Origin: Calditrichaceae bacterium
Lineage (GTDB): Bacteria > Calditrichota > Calditrichia > RBG-13-44-9 > J075
Direction of reading: 5' to 3'
DNA: 64,000 bases
Assembly (NCBI GenBank): GCA_013360445.1
Contig: JABWBP010000002.1
Location: 62,001-126,000 of the forward strand
Part shown: in pieces, positions 1 to 8,241 of the stretch
How positions within the stretch are numbered: the first letter of the stretch is position 1
Layout of the letters: each line of letters starts with the position of its first letter
Notes under the pieces: model-generated
Told to the model about the DNA's origin: nothing
The model's database searches: none
What the model saw: the letters and a program-made list of their open reading frames with translations, nothing else
Made by a program: the position numbers and the translations under genes

Positions 1-2
1 AA

Positions 3-1094
3 ATGAAACAGGAACTGGCCGGGGAGGGGGAAATTCCCCCGCGCCTGCTGGCGCTGGCCCGGGAATCCGGCCCGGTCATCGAGCGGATCAATCATGCTTA
101 CATCCGCACTATCTATCCCCCGCTCACCCAGGCGGCGTTTGCATTGGCGTACCTCATAGAACCCTGGAGCCTGACGGCCTGGAGATTGGTTCTCCTGGGC
201 TTCGATCTCGCCGCGCTGCTGCTCATTTTTCATATTCTGCGCTATCTCAAACTTTCGCCGCTGTGGATCGCCATTTACTGGCTCAATCCCCTGCTGGCGA
301 AAGAAATTTTCAACTCCGCGCACATGGACGCGCTGGTATTTCCCTTTCTCTTAGCGGCGGTTTTATTCTCGGCGCAGCAAAAACCCTACCGGGCGGCAAT
401 ATTCCTGGCGCTGGCCGCGGGGGTGAAAATCTGGCCGGCGGCGCTGCTGCCGCTCTTCCTGCGACCGCTCTGGCCGGATTACCGGCGCATGGCTATGGCG
501 TTAGCGCTGTTCGGAATCCTCGCCCTGCTGCTGTTTTTGCCGGTTTTCGCAGGCGAATTTTGGAACGAAAGTTCCGCCTTCACGAACTACAGCACCCGCT
601 GGCAGCTCAACGACAGTTTGTTTAAAATTCTGTTAGGAGTCTCCTGGGGAATTACCAAACTCATCGGCGTTCATCCCGGGCATTCCCAGCTGCTCGCCCG
701 CTTCCTGGCGGGATTTCTACTGCTGGGCTGGATCGGGTACTTAACTTTACGCACCGGCGGCAAGCCGACAACTAACAACCCCCAACTGACAACTGGCAAC
801 CTGGCGTCGATCTTCGACCGTTCCCTGCTCCTCATCGCCGGGATGTTTCTGTTGCTGCCCAATCAATTTCCCTGGTACGGGGTCTGGCTGACCCCCCTGC
901 TGGCGATTTCTCCCCGCAAATCTTTATTATGGCTCACCCCGCTGCTCTCGCTCTACTACCTGCGCTACTATTATTTAGCCATCGGGAAGGTCGAACTCTT
1001 CGATTACGGGATCGTATGGCTGGAATTCATCCCCCTGTGGGCGCTGATATTCCGGGAGTGGGTTGCAAAACGCAAATTACAGCTTGACTGGTGA
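3..1094 (+). CDS. GT87-like (DUF2029) membrane glycosyltransferase, 5' end outside window
   Basis: A hydrophobic protein with about 8-9 membrane segments in the visible 363 residues. It resembles the GT-C/GT87 (DUF2029) polyprenyl-phosphate-sugar-dependent mannosyltransferases: the segment around residues 29-45 (RINHAYIRTIYPPLTQ) matches the 'RINHP..PTIYPPxxQ' stretch that follows the first periplasmic loop in this family. In full-length members that stretch is preceded by the first membrane helix and the catalytic Asp loop, so the ATG at position 3 is probably internal and the gene begins upstream of the window. It probably transfers a sugar from a lipid-phosphate donor at the outer face of the inner membrane. 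It is followed by a GT2 glycosyltransferase, consistent with a glycan or lipid-linked sugar locus. A low-complexity TTNNPQLTTGN insert near residues 256-266 coincides with a DNA repeat. Confidence 0.75.
   Translation: MKQELAGEGEIPPRLLALARESGPVIERINHAYIRTIYPPLTQAAFALAYLIEPWSLTAWRLVLLGFDLAALLLIFHILRYLKLSPLWIAIYWLNPLLAKEIFNSAHMDALVFPFLLAAVLFSAQQKPYRAAIFLALAAGVKIWPAALLPLFLRPLWPDYRRMAMALALFGILALLLFLPVFAGEFWNESSAFTNYSTRWQLNDSLFKILLGVSWGITKLIGVHPGHSQLLARFLAGFLLLGWIGYLTLRTGGKPTTNNPQLTTGNLASIFDRSLLLIAGMFLLLPNQFPWYGVWLTPLLAISPRKSLLWLTPLLSLYYLRYYYLAIGKVELFDYGIVWLEFIPLWALIFREWVAKRKLQLDW
767..800 (+). repeat. Short word-repeat inserted in frame in the GT87-like gene
   Basis: The words ACAACT, AACAAC, CAACTGACAACTGG recur here and encode a Thr/Asn/Gln-rich loop between predicted membrane segments. 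The composition differs from the GC-rich coding sequence around it and resembles the intergenic CAATTG/ACAACT-type word repeats of this contig. I infer a repeat that entered, or expanded within, a tolerant loop. Confidence 0.45.
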
Positions 1095-1170
1095 TTGGCG
1101 ATTTTCGATTGACGATTTTCGATTTCCGGATAAAACCAAAACACTATAACACTATGGCACCTGAACACAT
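1091..1170. repeat. Degenerate word repeats between the two glycosyltransferase genes
   Basis: Two word-repeat patches fill most of the 103-bp gap: a GATTTTCGATTGACGATTTTCG-type patch at 1092-1125 (two copies of the GATTTTCGATT word) and an AACACTATAACACTATGG / CCTGAACACA patch at about 1139-1170. The second uses the same words as the elements that flank valS at 36.8-37.05 and 40.37-40.61 kb. Confidence 0.5.
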
Positions 1171-1197
1171 CCATAACCATTAAAACCGTCGCCCACC

Positions 1198-1992
1198 ATG
1201 AAAGACAACCATAAAATTGCGGTCATTATCCCGGCGCTGAACGAGGAGCGTTCCATCGGCAAGGTGATTGGGGAGATTCCCGCCTGGGTGGATGAAATCG
1301 TGGTGGTGGATAACGGTTCGAGCGACCGCACTATGGAAATTGCCCGGGCTGCCGGGGCGCGGGCGCTGCAGGAGCCGGAACGGGGCTACGGAGCCGCCTG
1401 CCTTACCGGGATCGCCGCGCTGCGGGCGCCGGATATCGTGGTGTTTTTGGACGGCGATTACAGCGACTACCCGGAAGAGATGGCGGCGCTGGTGCAGCCG
1501 ATCATCGAGGACCAGGCCGATATGGTGATTGGTTCCCGGGTGTTGGGCAAAGCGGAGAGGGGCGCGCTCTCGCCGCAGCAAGCCTTCGGCAACTGGCTGG
1601 CCTGCCGCTTGATGCGGTTGTTCTGGGGGGTGCGCTACACGGATCTCGGCCCCTTCCGCGCCATCCGCTATTCTACCCTGCAATCCCTGGAAATGCGCGA
1701 CCGCAATTACGGCTGGACCGTGGAGATGCAAATCAAAGCCGCGCAGCGGGGCGTGGGCAGCCGGGAGGTTCCGGTACGCTACCGCAGGCGCATCGGGAAA
1801 TCGAAAGTCTCCGGCACGCTGCGGGGAGTGATCAGTGCGGGAGCGAAGATTCTCTTCGTCATATTTTTATCGGCCTGGGAGGGGCGTTTCCGGGAAAATA
1901 ATCTACTCCGGAACGCAGGTATAAATGAGACTTCTACCCCACCATTAACACTACACCGGATAAAGAGAGTCAGCACTTGTAAAAAGGAGTAA
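1198..1992 (+). CDS. Glycosyltransferase family 2 (dolichol/undecaprenyl-phosphate sugar transferase type)
   Basis: A 264-residue GT-A fold glycosyltransferase of the DPM1/GtrB-like GT2 group. The nucleotide-binding start is IAVIIPALNEE (residues 7-17), followed by VVDNGSSD (36-43) and the metal-binding DGD (85-87). The acceptor region contains TDLGPFRAI and the YGWTVEMQIKA block typical of this subgroup, then the basic YRRRIGKSKVSG motif. Only a single weak hydrophobic stretch (ILFVIFLSAW) is present, so there is no multi-helix membrane anchor. It likely loads a sugar onto a polyprenyl phosphate or transfers from a nucleotide sugar, and the upstream GT87-like protein is a plausible user of such a donor. 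The C-terminal 40 residues are unconserved-looking. The stop codon overlaps the ribosome site of the next gene, indicating one operon. Confidence 0.85.
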   Translation: MKDNHKIAVIIPALNEERSIGKVIGEIPAWVDEIVVVDNGSSDRTMEIARAAGARALQEPERGYGAACLTGIAALRAPDIVVFLDGDYSDYPEEMAALVQPIIEDQADMVIGSRVLGKAERGALSPQQAFGNWLACRLMRLFWGVRYTDLGPFRAIRYSTLQSLEMRDRNYGWTVEMQIKAAQRGVGSREVPVRYRRRIGKSKVSGTLRGVISAGAKILFVIFLSAWEGRFRENNLLRNAGINETSTPPLTLHRIKRVSTCKKE

Positions 1993-1994
1993 TT

Positions 1995-3251
1995 ATGCCC
2001 CACCCTCCAATCAAAAAATCCATCCTCATCATCGGCGCGGGGCCGGTGGGCATCGAAGCGGCGCTCTACGCTAAAAGCGCGGGGTACCAGGTGCGCATTC
2101 TGGAAAAAGGGGAAGTTGCCCACAACCTGCAGCAGTGGCAGCACGTCACTTTCTTTTCTCCTTTCGGAATGAACCACTCCCCGCTGGGGAAAAAATTGCT
2201 CGCGAAGCAGGGGGTTCCCCTGCCGGGGGATGAGGAATATTTGACTGGCCGGGCTTACCTGGAACGCTACCTGCTCCCCCTGGCTAATTCTCAATTCTTG
2301 AAACCGCACATTATTAGCGGCTGCGAAGTGATCGCCGTCAGCCGGCGGGGTATTTTGAAAAATGAGCACATCGGCGACGGGCAGCGCGCCAATTATCCTT
2401 TCCGCATTCTCACCCGCGACCGGCAAGGCCGGGAAAAAATCTATGAATCGGATTACCTGATCGACGCTTCCGGGAGTTACGGCAACCCTAACTGGCTGGG
2501 CGACGGTGGGATTCCGGCCCCGGGAGAGCTGGCTAACCGGCATCGCATTCAATATCACCTAGAAGATGTTGCCGGGGAGGCAAAATCAAAGTATGCCGGT
2601 AAAACCACCCTGGTAGTCGGCGATGGCCACACCGCCGCAACTACCATGGTCGCGCTGAGCCGGTTGATGGAACGGGATCCCCATACCAAAGCCATCTGGA
2701 TCACCCGCAGCGACCGGGAGACGTCGCTGGTTCCCATTCCCGATGATCCTTTGAAAGAGCGCGAGCGAATCGTGCGGGAGGCGAACCGGCTGGCCGGCCA
2801 TCCCAACGTGCGCCGGATCAAAAACGCCGCGGTCAACGCCCTGGAATATGATGAACGCAGCGGAAAATTCCGCGTGGAAGCATCCGGCCCGGAAGGGTCG
2901 CTGTTCCTGGAGGTCGATCATATCATCGCCAACGTGGGCTACAGCCCCGATAATAACATTTACCGGGAATTGCAGGTTCACGAATGCTACGCCTCCCGCG
3001 CCCCCATGAAATTGGCGGCGGCGCTGTTGGGGCAATCCTCCGCGGATTGTTTAACCCAGCCCGCCCCGGACGCGCAAGTGCTGCGGAATCCCGAGCCGGA
3101 TTTTTACATCATCGGGATGAAAAGCTACGGCAAAAATTCCAACTTCCTGCTCAAAACCGGCTTCGAGCAAATCCGCGACGTGTTCCGGCTGATCTCCGGC
3201 GACAACGCACTGGATTTGAACCGCCCGGAAGCGGCGGGAGCAGAGGAGTGA
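1995..3251 (+). CDS. FAD/NAD(P)-binding oxidoreductase, flavin-monooxygenase-like
   Basis: A 418-residue flavoprotein. Residues 9-20 (SILIIGAGPVGI) form the N-terminal FAD-binding Rossmann GxGxxG. A second dinucleotide motif, TTLVVGDGHTAA, lies near residue 205 and would bind NAD(P)H. The C-terminal HIIANVGYSPDN and FYIIGMKSYG segments are the usual closing FAD contacts. The arrangement matches class B flavin monooxygenases and related lysine/ornithine N-hydroxylase-like proteins, but I cannot name a substrate. The start is well supported: AAGGAG at 1984-1989 lies 5 bases before ATG and overlaps the upstream stop codon, so it is co-transcribed with the GT2 gene. Confidence 0.75.
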   Translation: MPHPPIKKSILIIGAGPVGIEAALYAKSAGYQVRILEKGEVAHNLQQWQHVTFFSPFGMNHSPLGKKLLAKQGVPLPGDEEYLTGRAYLERYLLPLANSQFLKPHIISGCEVIAVSRRGILKNEHIGDGQRANYPFRILTRDRQGREKIYESDYLIDASGSYGNPNWLGDGGIPAPGELANRHRIQYHLEDVAGEAKSKYAGKTTLVVGDGHTAATTMVALSRLMERDPHTKAIWITRSDRETSLVPIPDDPLKERERIVREANRLAGHPNVRRIKNAAVNALEYDERSGKFRVEASGPEGSLFLEVDHIIANVGYSPDNNIYRELQVHECYASRAPMKLAAALLGQSSADCLTQPAPDAQVLRNPEPDFYIIGMKSYGKNSNFLLKTGFEQIRDVFRLISGDNALDLNRPEAAGAEE

Positions 3252-3559
3252 ATGAACGGAAATAAAAATTGAGACCGGGTAAACAGGATGATCAGGATTA
3301 AAAATACCCAAGAATAAAGAATAAATGATCGTGTTAAGCCGGTTAATCCGGTCAAAAAATTATTTCCCATAAGGTAATAGATTGAAATGAGTACTAAAAC
3401 CGCTTCATACTGAACCCGGGGCTTATCCGGCAGCTAAAAATTAGGCCGTTTGATCTATTGAAGGGCTTCACATCGGTTGGCTATCTTATGCGCGCAAATT
3501 AACCATGCTGCGCTGAGGCAGCAGCGGAATGAAAACCTGAGAAAGCATGAGGAGAAGTG
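3252..3559. other. Intergenic region with word repeats and a hairpin
   Basis: No gene is visible. It holds a degenerate GGATGATCAGGATTAA / GCCGGTTAATCCGGTC repeat patch (3275-3355). It also holds a block GGCTATCTTATGCGCGCAAATTAACC (in two pieces, 3478-3504) related to the one upstream of the S9 peptidase at 13.88-13.92 kb, and a hairpin TGCTGC-GCTGAG-GCAGCA at 3506-3523. No convincing promoter could be picked. Confidence 0.45.
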
Positions 3560-5908
3560 ATGTTGAAGCCTATTTTTACCGGATTATGTATTGCCATGAT
3601 GGTTTCCATGGCGGCGTTCGGCCAGGGCCGGGGCCCGGAAACGCTCGCCAAACAGCTACAAACCGACAACTCCAAAATGATGAGCGGAGTGGTGGAAAGC
3701 AATATCCCCCACGCCGGTAAGATCGATCCTTTGCTGCGTCACCTCATCAACAAAGTGGAGCGGGCTGAAAACAGCCGGGCAAAGGAAGCCGCAATCGAAA
3801 ACCTCTTCCCGCTGGCCGGCGTGGAGAGCCAAAACGGGCGGGCGCTGGTTTCCCTGTTCATTAAATCCGGCGACCCCGTAGCGGCCATGCAGGAAGTGGA
3901 GCGCAGCGGCGGGGTAGTATATACCGTAGCCGGCGATATTCTTACCGCAACCCTGCCGTTAGAAGAGGTGGAACGGGTCGCCGAAAAAACCTGCGTTTAC
4001 TCCCTGCAGATCAGCGCCCGCTCCCGGGCGGCGATGAACGTCAGTTACCAGGAGGTCAAGGCCAACCAGGTTCATAACGGCGTTAACCTGCCCCGGGGGT
4101 ATCGCGGCGAAGGAGTGGTGGTGGGGGTGCTGGATAGCGGCATCGATTGGAGCCATAACGATTTCGACGGCGCCGACGGAACCACCCGTATCCAGTATCT
4201 CTGGGATATGTCCGGTACCAGCAATCCCCCGGCGGGATATAACTACGGAACCGAGTACACCAAAGCGCAGATCGACGCCGGGCAGTGTTTCGAGATGGAC
4301 GGCAACGGCGGCGGCGGGCACGGCACTCACGTGACCGGAACCGCGGCCGGCAACGGCATTTCCTTTCCCGGCGGGTATATGGGTGTCGCCCCCAAAGCGG
4401 ACATCATCTTTGTAAAAGGCCTCCGCAACCACCAGAGCTACGGCGGCTTTTCCGACGTGGACGTGGTGAACGGGGTGAACTATTTCTTCAGCAAAACCGC
4501 CCAGATGGGAAAACCGGCAGTGATCAACCTGAGTTTAGGCGGCCATTACGGTGCCCATGACGGCAGCAGTCTTTACGAACAGGCTCTGAACTCCCTGGTC
4601 GGCCCGGGGCGGATCATTGTCGCCGCGGCCGGCAACTCCGGGGACAACCGCATCCACGGGGGGTATCCCACCCAGCCGGGAGCCGGTTATAATGACGCCC
4701 TGGAGACCGGATTTCAGATTCCCGAGGGCGGCACTTTCGGGCTGATCGACTTGTGGTACAACACCGGCACCATTTACACCGGCGTCGCGGCCTATGACGC
4801 GGTGGGCAACCTGATCGGTTTCACCCCCCCGGTGGGGCCGGGCCAGAAGGTGGAAAACGTGCTCTTCACCCTTTTCTACTTAGAATACGGCCTGGTAACC
4901 GTGGATGCGACCGTGGCTAACGATCCCAATAACAACGCCCGCCGGGTGACGATCAATATCGAAGGAAACAACGGCCAGTACCTCGCCGATATGTGCACCT
5001 GGTCGGTTTACACCTACAGCGAGACCGGCAACCCGGAATTCGATATGTGGGCGGTCGCCGGGGGAGAGTTTACCCACCATACCGGCACCTATTTCCGCCC
5101 GGGGGATTTTCAAAAAACCCTTACCATCCCCGGAACCGCGCACAACCTGATCACGGTAGGCTCGTACGTTACCAAGAACCAGTGGATCGATATTGATGAC
5201 AGCCTGCGGGTGCAGATCAATCCCGGCGGTATTATCCCGAATATCGGCCAGTTGTCCTATTTCAGCAGCCTGGGGCCCACCCGCGACAACCGCCTGAAGC
5301 CGGAGATCTCCGCGCCGGGCGAAGCGATTATTTCTGCCCTGTCGAGCCACCTGAACATCGGACAGGGAGTGGTTCGCAAGAATATTCTGCAAGGCGGGAA
5401 CTACGTGAAAATGCAGGGAACCAGCATGGCTGCGCCCCACGTTGCCGGGGCGATCGGCCTGATGCTCCAGCGCAATTCCTCCCTCAACTGGAACGAGGCG
5501 CTGGCCATCCTGGCCGCCACCGCCCGCAAGGATGTGTACACCGGCAATACCGTGAACACCGCCTTCGGCTATGGGAAAATCGACGTGCTGGCCGCAATGA
5601 TCAACGTTCCCACCGGGATCGAGCCGGTCGAGGGCGCGCTGGCGGAAGGGTATGAATTAGAGCAGAACTTCCCCAACCCCTTCAACCCCGCCACCCGCAT
5701 CCGCTTCGCCATTCCCCGGGCCGGGCAGGTTCGGCTCACCGTGTTCAACGTGCTGGGGCAAAAAGTGGCCACGCTGGTGGATGAGGCGATGCCGGCCGGG
5801 AAGTACGAAGCGGATTTCGACGCCGGTTCGCTCAGCAGCGGCCTGTACTTCTACCGCATCGAAGCCGAGGGCTATTCGCAGGTGAGGAAGATGCTCCTCA
5901 CCCGATAG
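3560..5908 (+). CDS. Secreted S8 (subtilisin-family) peptidase with T9SS type A sorting domain
   Basis: A 782-residue exported serine protease. A signal peptide (residues 1-22, ending near AAFG) is followed by a propeptide. The S8 domain has catalytic Asp192 in GVLDSGID, His254 in GHGTHVTG and Ser622 in GTSMAAPH. A roughly 200-residue insertion between His and Ser probably forms a beta-rich domain. The C-terminal 90 residues start with ELEQNFPNPFNPATRI and end in KMLLTR, the type A C-terminal domain recognised by the type IX secretion system in FCB bacteria. Thus the enzyme should cross the outer membrane and be surface-attached or released. The ATG at 3560 is preferred over the GTG at 3557 because AGGAG (3550-3554) lies 5 bases before it. 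A strong terminator follows. Confidence 0.93.
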   Translation: MLKPIFTGLCIAMMVSMAAFGQGRGPETLAKQLQTDNSKMMSGVVESNIPHAGKIDPLLRHLINKVERAENSRAKEAAIENLFPLAGVESQNGRALVSLFIKSGDPVAAMQEVERSGGVVYTVAGDILTATLPLEEVERVAEKTCVYSLQISARSRAAMNVSYQEVKANQVHNGVNLPRGYRGEGVVVGVLDSGIDWSHNDFDGADGTTRIQYLWDMSGTSNPPAGYNYGTEYTKAQIDAGQCFEMDGNGGGGHGTHVTGTAAGNGISFPGGYMGVAPKADIIFVKGLRNHQSYGGFSDVDVVNGVNYFFSKTAQMGKPAVINLSLGGHYGAHDGSSLYEQALNSLVGPGRIIVAAAGNSGDNRIHGGYPTQPGAGYNDALETGFQIPEGGTFGLIDLWYNTGTIYTGVAAYDAVGNLIGFTPPVGPGQKVENVLFTLFYLEYGLVTVDATVANDPNNNARRVTINIEGNNGQYLADMCTWSVYTYSETGNPEFDMWAVAGGEFTHHTGTYFRPGDFQKTLTIPGTAHNLITVGSYVTKNQWIDIDDSLRVQINPGGIIPNIGQLSYFSSLGPTRDNRLKPEISAPGEAIISALSSHLNIGQGVVRKNILQGGNYVKMQGTSMAAPHVAGAIGLMLQRNSSLNWNEALAILAATARKDVYTGNTVNTAFGYGKIDVLAAMINVPTGIEPVEGALAEGYELEQNFPNPFNPATRIRFAIPRAGQVRLTVFNVLGQKVATLVDEAMPAGKYEADFDAGSLSSGLYFYRIEAEGYSQVRKMLLTR

Positions 5909-5947
5909 GGCCGCATGGCATTCTCCCGTTTCATTGAAAAAAATTTT

Positions 5948-5999
5948 CCACCCCTGGATCGCCCGGCCCGGTTGCGGCGTTTCAGGGGTGGTTTTTTTT
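5948..5999 (+). terminator. Rho-independent terminator of the subtilase gene
   Basis: CCACCCCTG (5948-5956) pairs with CAGGGGTGG (5983-5991), followed by eight T residues. An A-rich tract precedes the left arm, so it could work weakly in both directions. Confidence 0.85.
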
Positions 6000-6040
6000 A
6001 TAATTGATGGTCAGAAGCCGTTTGAAAAGTCCAAATTCTT

Positions 6041-6123
6041 GCCACGAAGCCGCGAAGTCACAAAGTTTCACCAAGAATTTTGAAGATTTTTAGTGAAACT
6101 TTATGTCTTAGCGCCTTTGTGGC
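6041..6123. repeat. CCACGAAG/CACAAAG-type dispersed inverted repeat
   Basis: The left end GCCACGAAGCCGCGAAG is mirrored by GCGCCTTTGTGGC at the right end. Inside lies a hairpin with arms AAAGTTTCAC (6062-6071) and GTGAAACTTT (6093-6102). The design is the same as the CCACAGAG elements at 24.9 and 40.4 kb: short words repeated and mirrored. The remaining sequence to 6221 shows nothing else. Confidence 0.6.
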
Positions 6124-6221
6124 CTGTCTGCCCCAGGCAGGCAACTTTTCCCGAAGGGATCCCGGCTGACCGGGATAAAACAGCTTCCCAGGCACGTCAG
6201 GAAACGAAATAAAGGCAATTC

Positions 6222-7130
6222 ATGGAAATCATTCCCGCGGAAATTCCGGAAAAAGAGATTGCGCATCCTGATATTCACCTCGATGCGCTCGATAACCTCT
6301 GGTTCCAGGTGGCCGGCACGCTGTGTAACATCGCCTGCGGGCACTGCTTCATCAGTTGCAGCCCCGCCAACTGCAGTTTCGGGTTTATGGCGCTGGAACA
6401 GGTGAAGCGCTACCTAAAAGAATCGCTGGAAATGGGGGTCAAGGAATACTACTTCACCGGCGGGGAGCCGTTCATGAACCGGCAGATACTCGACATTCTG
6501 GAATTGACCCTGGGATATGGCCCCGCCACGGTGCTCACCAACGGGATGCTGATCAAAGAAAAAACCGCCCGGCGTTTGCAGGAACTGGAAGCCGGTTCGA
6601 TCTATTCCCTGGAAATCCGGGTGAGCCTCGACGGCTACAGCGAAGCGATGAACGACGCCATCCGCGGCAAGGGAGTATTCCAAAAAACGCTGCGCGGGAT
6701 TCGGCTCTTGTATGAATATGGCTTTCTGCCCATCATTACCGTCGCCAAAACCTGGGAAGACCACGAAGATGACACGGTGTTGAACGGTTTCATCAACACC
6801 CTGAAAGAGAACGGCTGCGCCCGCCCGCGCCTGAAATTTCTGCCTTCGTTGAAAATCGGGCGGGAAATTGCCCGCGACCGCGGTTACGATCGATACGAAA
6901 TGGTCACCGAAGCAATGCTGGAAGGCTACGATTGCAGCCAGTTGATCTGCTCCAACAGCCGCATCGCCACGGATCGCGGGGTGTTCGTCTGCCCCATTCT
7001 CATCGAATCCGAAGACGCCTACTTAGGAGAGACGCTGAAGGAGGCGACAAAAAGCTACCGGCTGAAGCAGCAGGCCTGTTATACCTGCTATCTCTATGGC
7101 GCCATTTGCTCCAATTTCACCGCGCGATAA
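6222..7130 (+). CDS. Radical SAM protein with C-terminal cysteine cluster (SPASM-like)
   Basis: A 302-residue radical SAM enzyme. Cys35, Cys39 and Cys42 in LCNIACGHC ligate the SAM-binding [4Fe-4S] cluster; further Cys46 and Cys51 follow closely. YYFTGGEPFMN is the GGE SAM-contact motif, and VSLDG is the usual strand 4 motif. The C-terminal part has CSNSRIATDRGVFVCP and then Cys286, Cys289 and Cys296 in ACYTCYLYGAIC, an arrangement like the SPASM/twitch domains that bind extra clusters, typically in peptide- or protein-modifying enzymes. No precursor peptide gene is evident nearby. An AAAGG ribosome site lies 6 bases before the ATG. It is followed after a 97-bp gap holding an inverted-repeat element by an atypical metallophosphoesterase; the pair probably acts together. 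The substrate is unknown. Confidence 0.8.
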   Translation: MEIIPAEIPEKEIAHPDIHLDALDNLWFQVAGTLCNIACGHCFISCSPANCSFGFMALEQVKRYLKESLEMGVKEYYFTGGEPFMNRQILDILELTLGYGPATVLTNGMLIKEKTARRLQELEAGSIYSLEIRVSLDGYSEAMNDAIRGKGVFQKTLRGIRLLYEYGFLPIITVAKTWEDHEDDTVLNGFINTLKENGCARPRLKFLPSLKIGREIARDRGYDRYEMVTEAMLEGYDCSQLICSNSRIATDRGVFVCPILIESEDAYLGETLKEATKSYRLKQQACYTCYLYGAICSNFTAR

Positions 7131-7207
7131 GACCTCAAAGGTTTTTCCCGGCACGAAGTGCTCCCTTTAGGAAAGGGATGGTTTTCGCCAATAAACCTTT
7201 GAGGTCT
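7130..7207. repeat. MITE-like inverted-repeat element, copy 1
   Basis: A 78-bp element with perfect 15-bp terminal inverted repeats, AGACCTCAAAGGTTT (7130-7144) and AAACCTTTGAGGTCT (7193-7207). Its left end includes the last base of the radical SAM stop codon. A second copy in opposite orientation lies at 59296-59349 and shares both termini and the internal AAGGGATGG word. It encodes nothing. As RNA it would fold into a long hairpin between the two genes. Confidence 0.8.
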
Positions 7208-7227
7208 CTAACAATGAGGACCTGCTA

Positions 7228-8016
7228 ATCGAAAAGTATCAAAAAATCGCCCTGATCGGCGGGGTGTACAGCAACTACCTGGCGCTGCAAGAAACCCTGA
7301 AAGACGCCCGGCGGCGGGAGGCAGACGCCATCTTCTGCCTGGGAGACTTGGGCGCATTCGGCCCCCACCCGGATCGCGCCTGCGAAATTCTGCGGGAAAA
7401 CGACCTCGCAGTGGTGCAGGGTAATTATGATAACTCCATCGGCAACCACTTGCAGGATTGCCAGTGCGGTTACACCGACCCGCGCGATAATTACTTTGCC
7501 AAACTCAGCTACGATTACACCTACGCTAACACCGCGGAAGAGCATAAGCGCTGGATGAAAACCCTGCCCGGTGAAATTCGCCTGGTAATGGGAAAATACC
7601 GGGTGCTGTTGTGCCACGGTTCCCCGCGCAAGATGAACGAATTCTTATGGGAGTCCACCACCCCGACCCATTTTTTGGAAAAACTCTGCCGGGACTACCG
7701 GGCGGATATTGTCTGCGCCACCCACACCGGCCTCCACTGGCAGCGGGAATTGCCCGGCGATAAATATTTTGCCAACGCCGGCGTAATCGGCCGCCCGGAG
7801 AATAACGGGCAGACCGGGGTAGGTTATATGCTGTTAGAAGTGCATGATACTCCTCGTTTCACCTACCTTCCCGTGGAGTACGACTATCAACGGTTAGCCG
7901 GGGAGATGCGGGAGGAAAAACTGCCGGAAGAATTCGTGGAGACCATCCTGAGCGGCTGGTGGACTACCTGCCTGGAGATATTGCCGGCCAAAGAGCGCAG
8001 GCGCGGGCGATTTTGA
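7228..8016 (+). CDS. Atypical calcineurin-like metallophosphoesterase, motif I altered, non-AUG start
   Basis: The protein has most metallophosphoesterase motifs: CLGDLGAFGP (motif II), VQGNYD (III, usually GNHD), LLCHGSP (IV) and ATHTGLHW (V). Motif I, normally DxH, reads GGVYSNYLAL, so both metal ligands of that motif (Asp and His) are replaced by Gly and Tyr. This may be a conserved feature of a subfamily and would leave a mononuclear or altered metal site. The frame opens at 7195 without ATG, GTG or TTG before GTG 7264, which would cut into motif I. An AGGA (7217-7220) sits 7 bases before ATC at 7228; a single base difference there would give ATG. I therefore place the start at 7228 as most likely. 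It follows the radical SAM gene and may modify or process the same target. Confidence 0.65.
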   Translation: MEKYQKIALIGGVYSNYLALQETLKDARRREADAIFCLGDLGAFGPHPDRACEILRENDLAVVQGNYDNSIGNHLQDCQCGYTDPRDNYFAKLSYDYTYANTAEEHKRWMKTLPGEIRLVMGKYRVLLCHGSPRKMNEFLWESTTPTHFLEKLCRDYRADIVCATHTGLHWQRELPGDKYFANAGVIGRPENNGQTGVGYMLLEVHDTPRFTYLPVEYDYQRLAGEMREEKLPEEFVETILSGWWTTCLEILPAKERRRGRF

Positions 8017-8153
8017 GCCGCCTGAAAAATGCCTCCGGGTGCTATTTCAGTTACGCAGATGATCCGGCACTTGAATGGAAGGGGATTGGAAACGAAAAAG
8101 CTAAAAATATATATAACTTTCCGGGGGATAGAAACAATTAAAAGTTTTTGTAG

Positions 8154-8182
8154 TTGAAATTTTAGCCTTTTTTTTATATAAT
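8154..8182 (+). promoter_or_regulatory. Promoter of the pentapeptide-repeat gene
   Basis: TTGAAA (8154-8159), 17-base spacer, TATAAT (8177-8182) in an AT-rich stretch 60 bases before the start codon. It also fits the Bacteroidota pattern TTG-N20-TAnnTTTG with one mismatch (TATAATTG). Confidence 0.65.
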
Positions 8183-8241
8183 TGAGGCCTAAGGTGATAT
8201 AAATTGGGAAAATAGCGTCGATTCAAGAGAGGATTGCTTAC

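Noticed and set aside
7959-8141. Possible frameshifted C-terminal extension of the metallophosphoesterase
   Set aside because: The second frame overlaps the end and has no recognisable domain; the phosphoesterase core is already complete.
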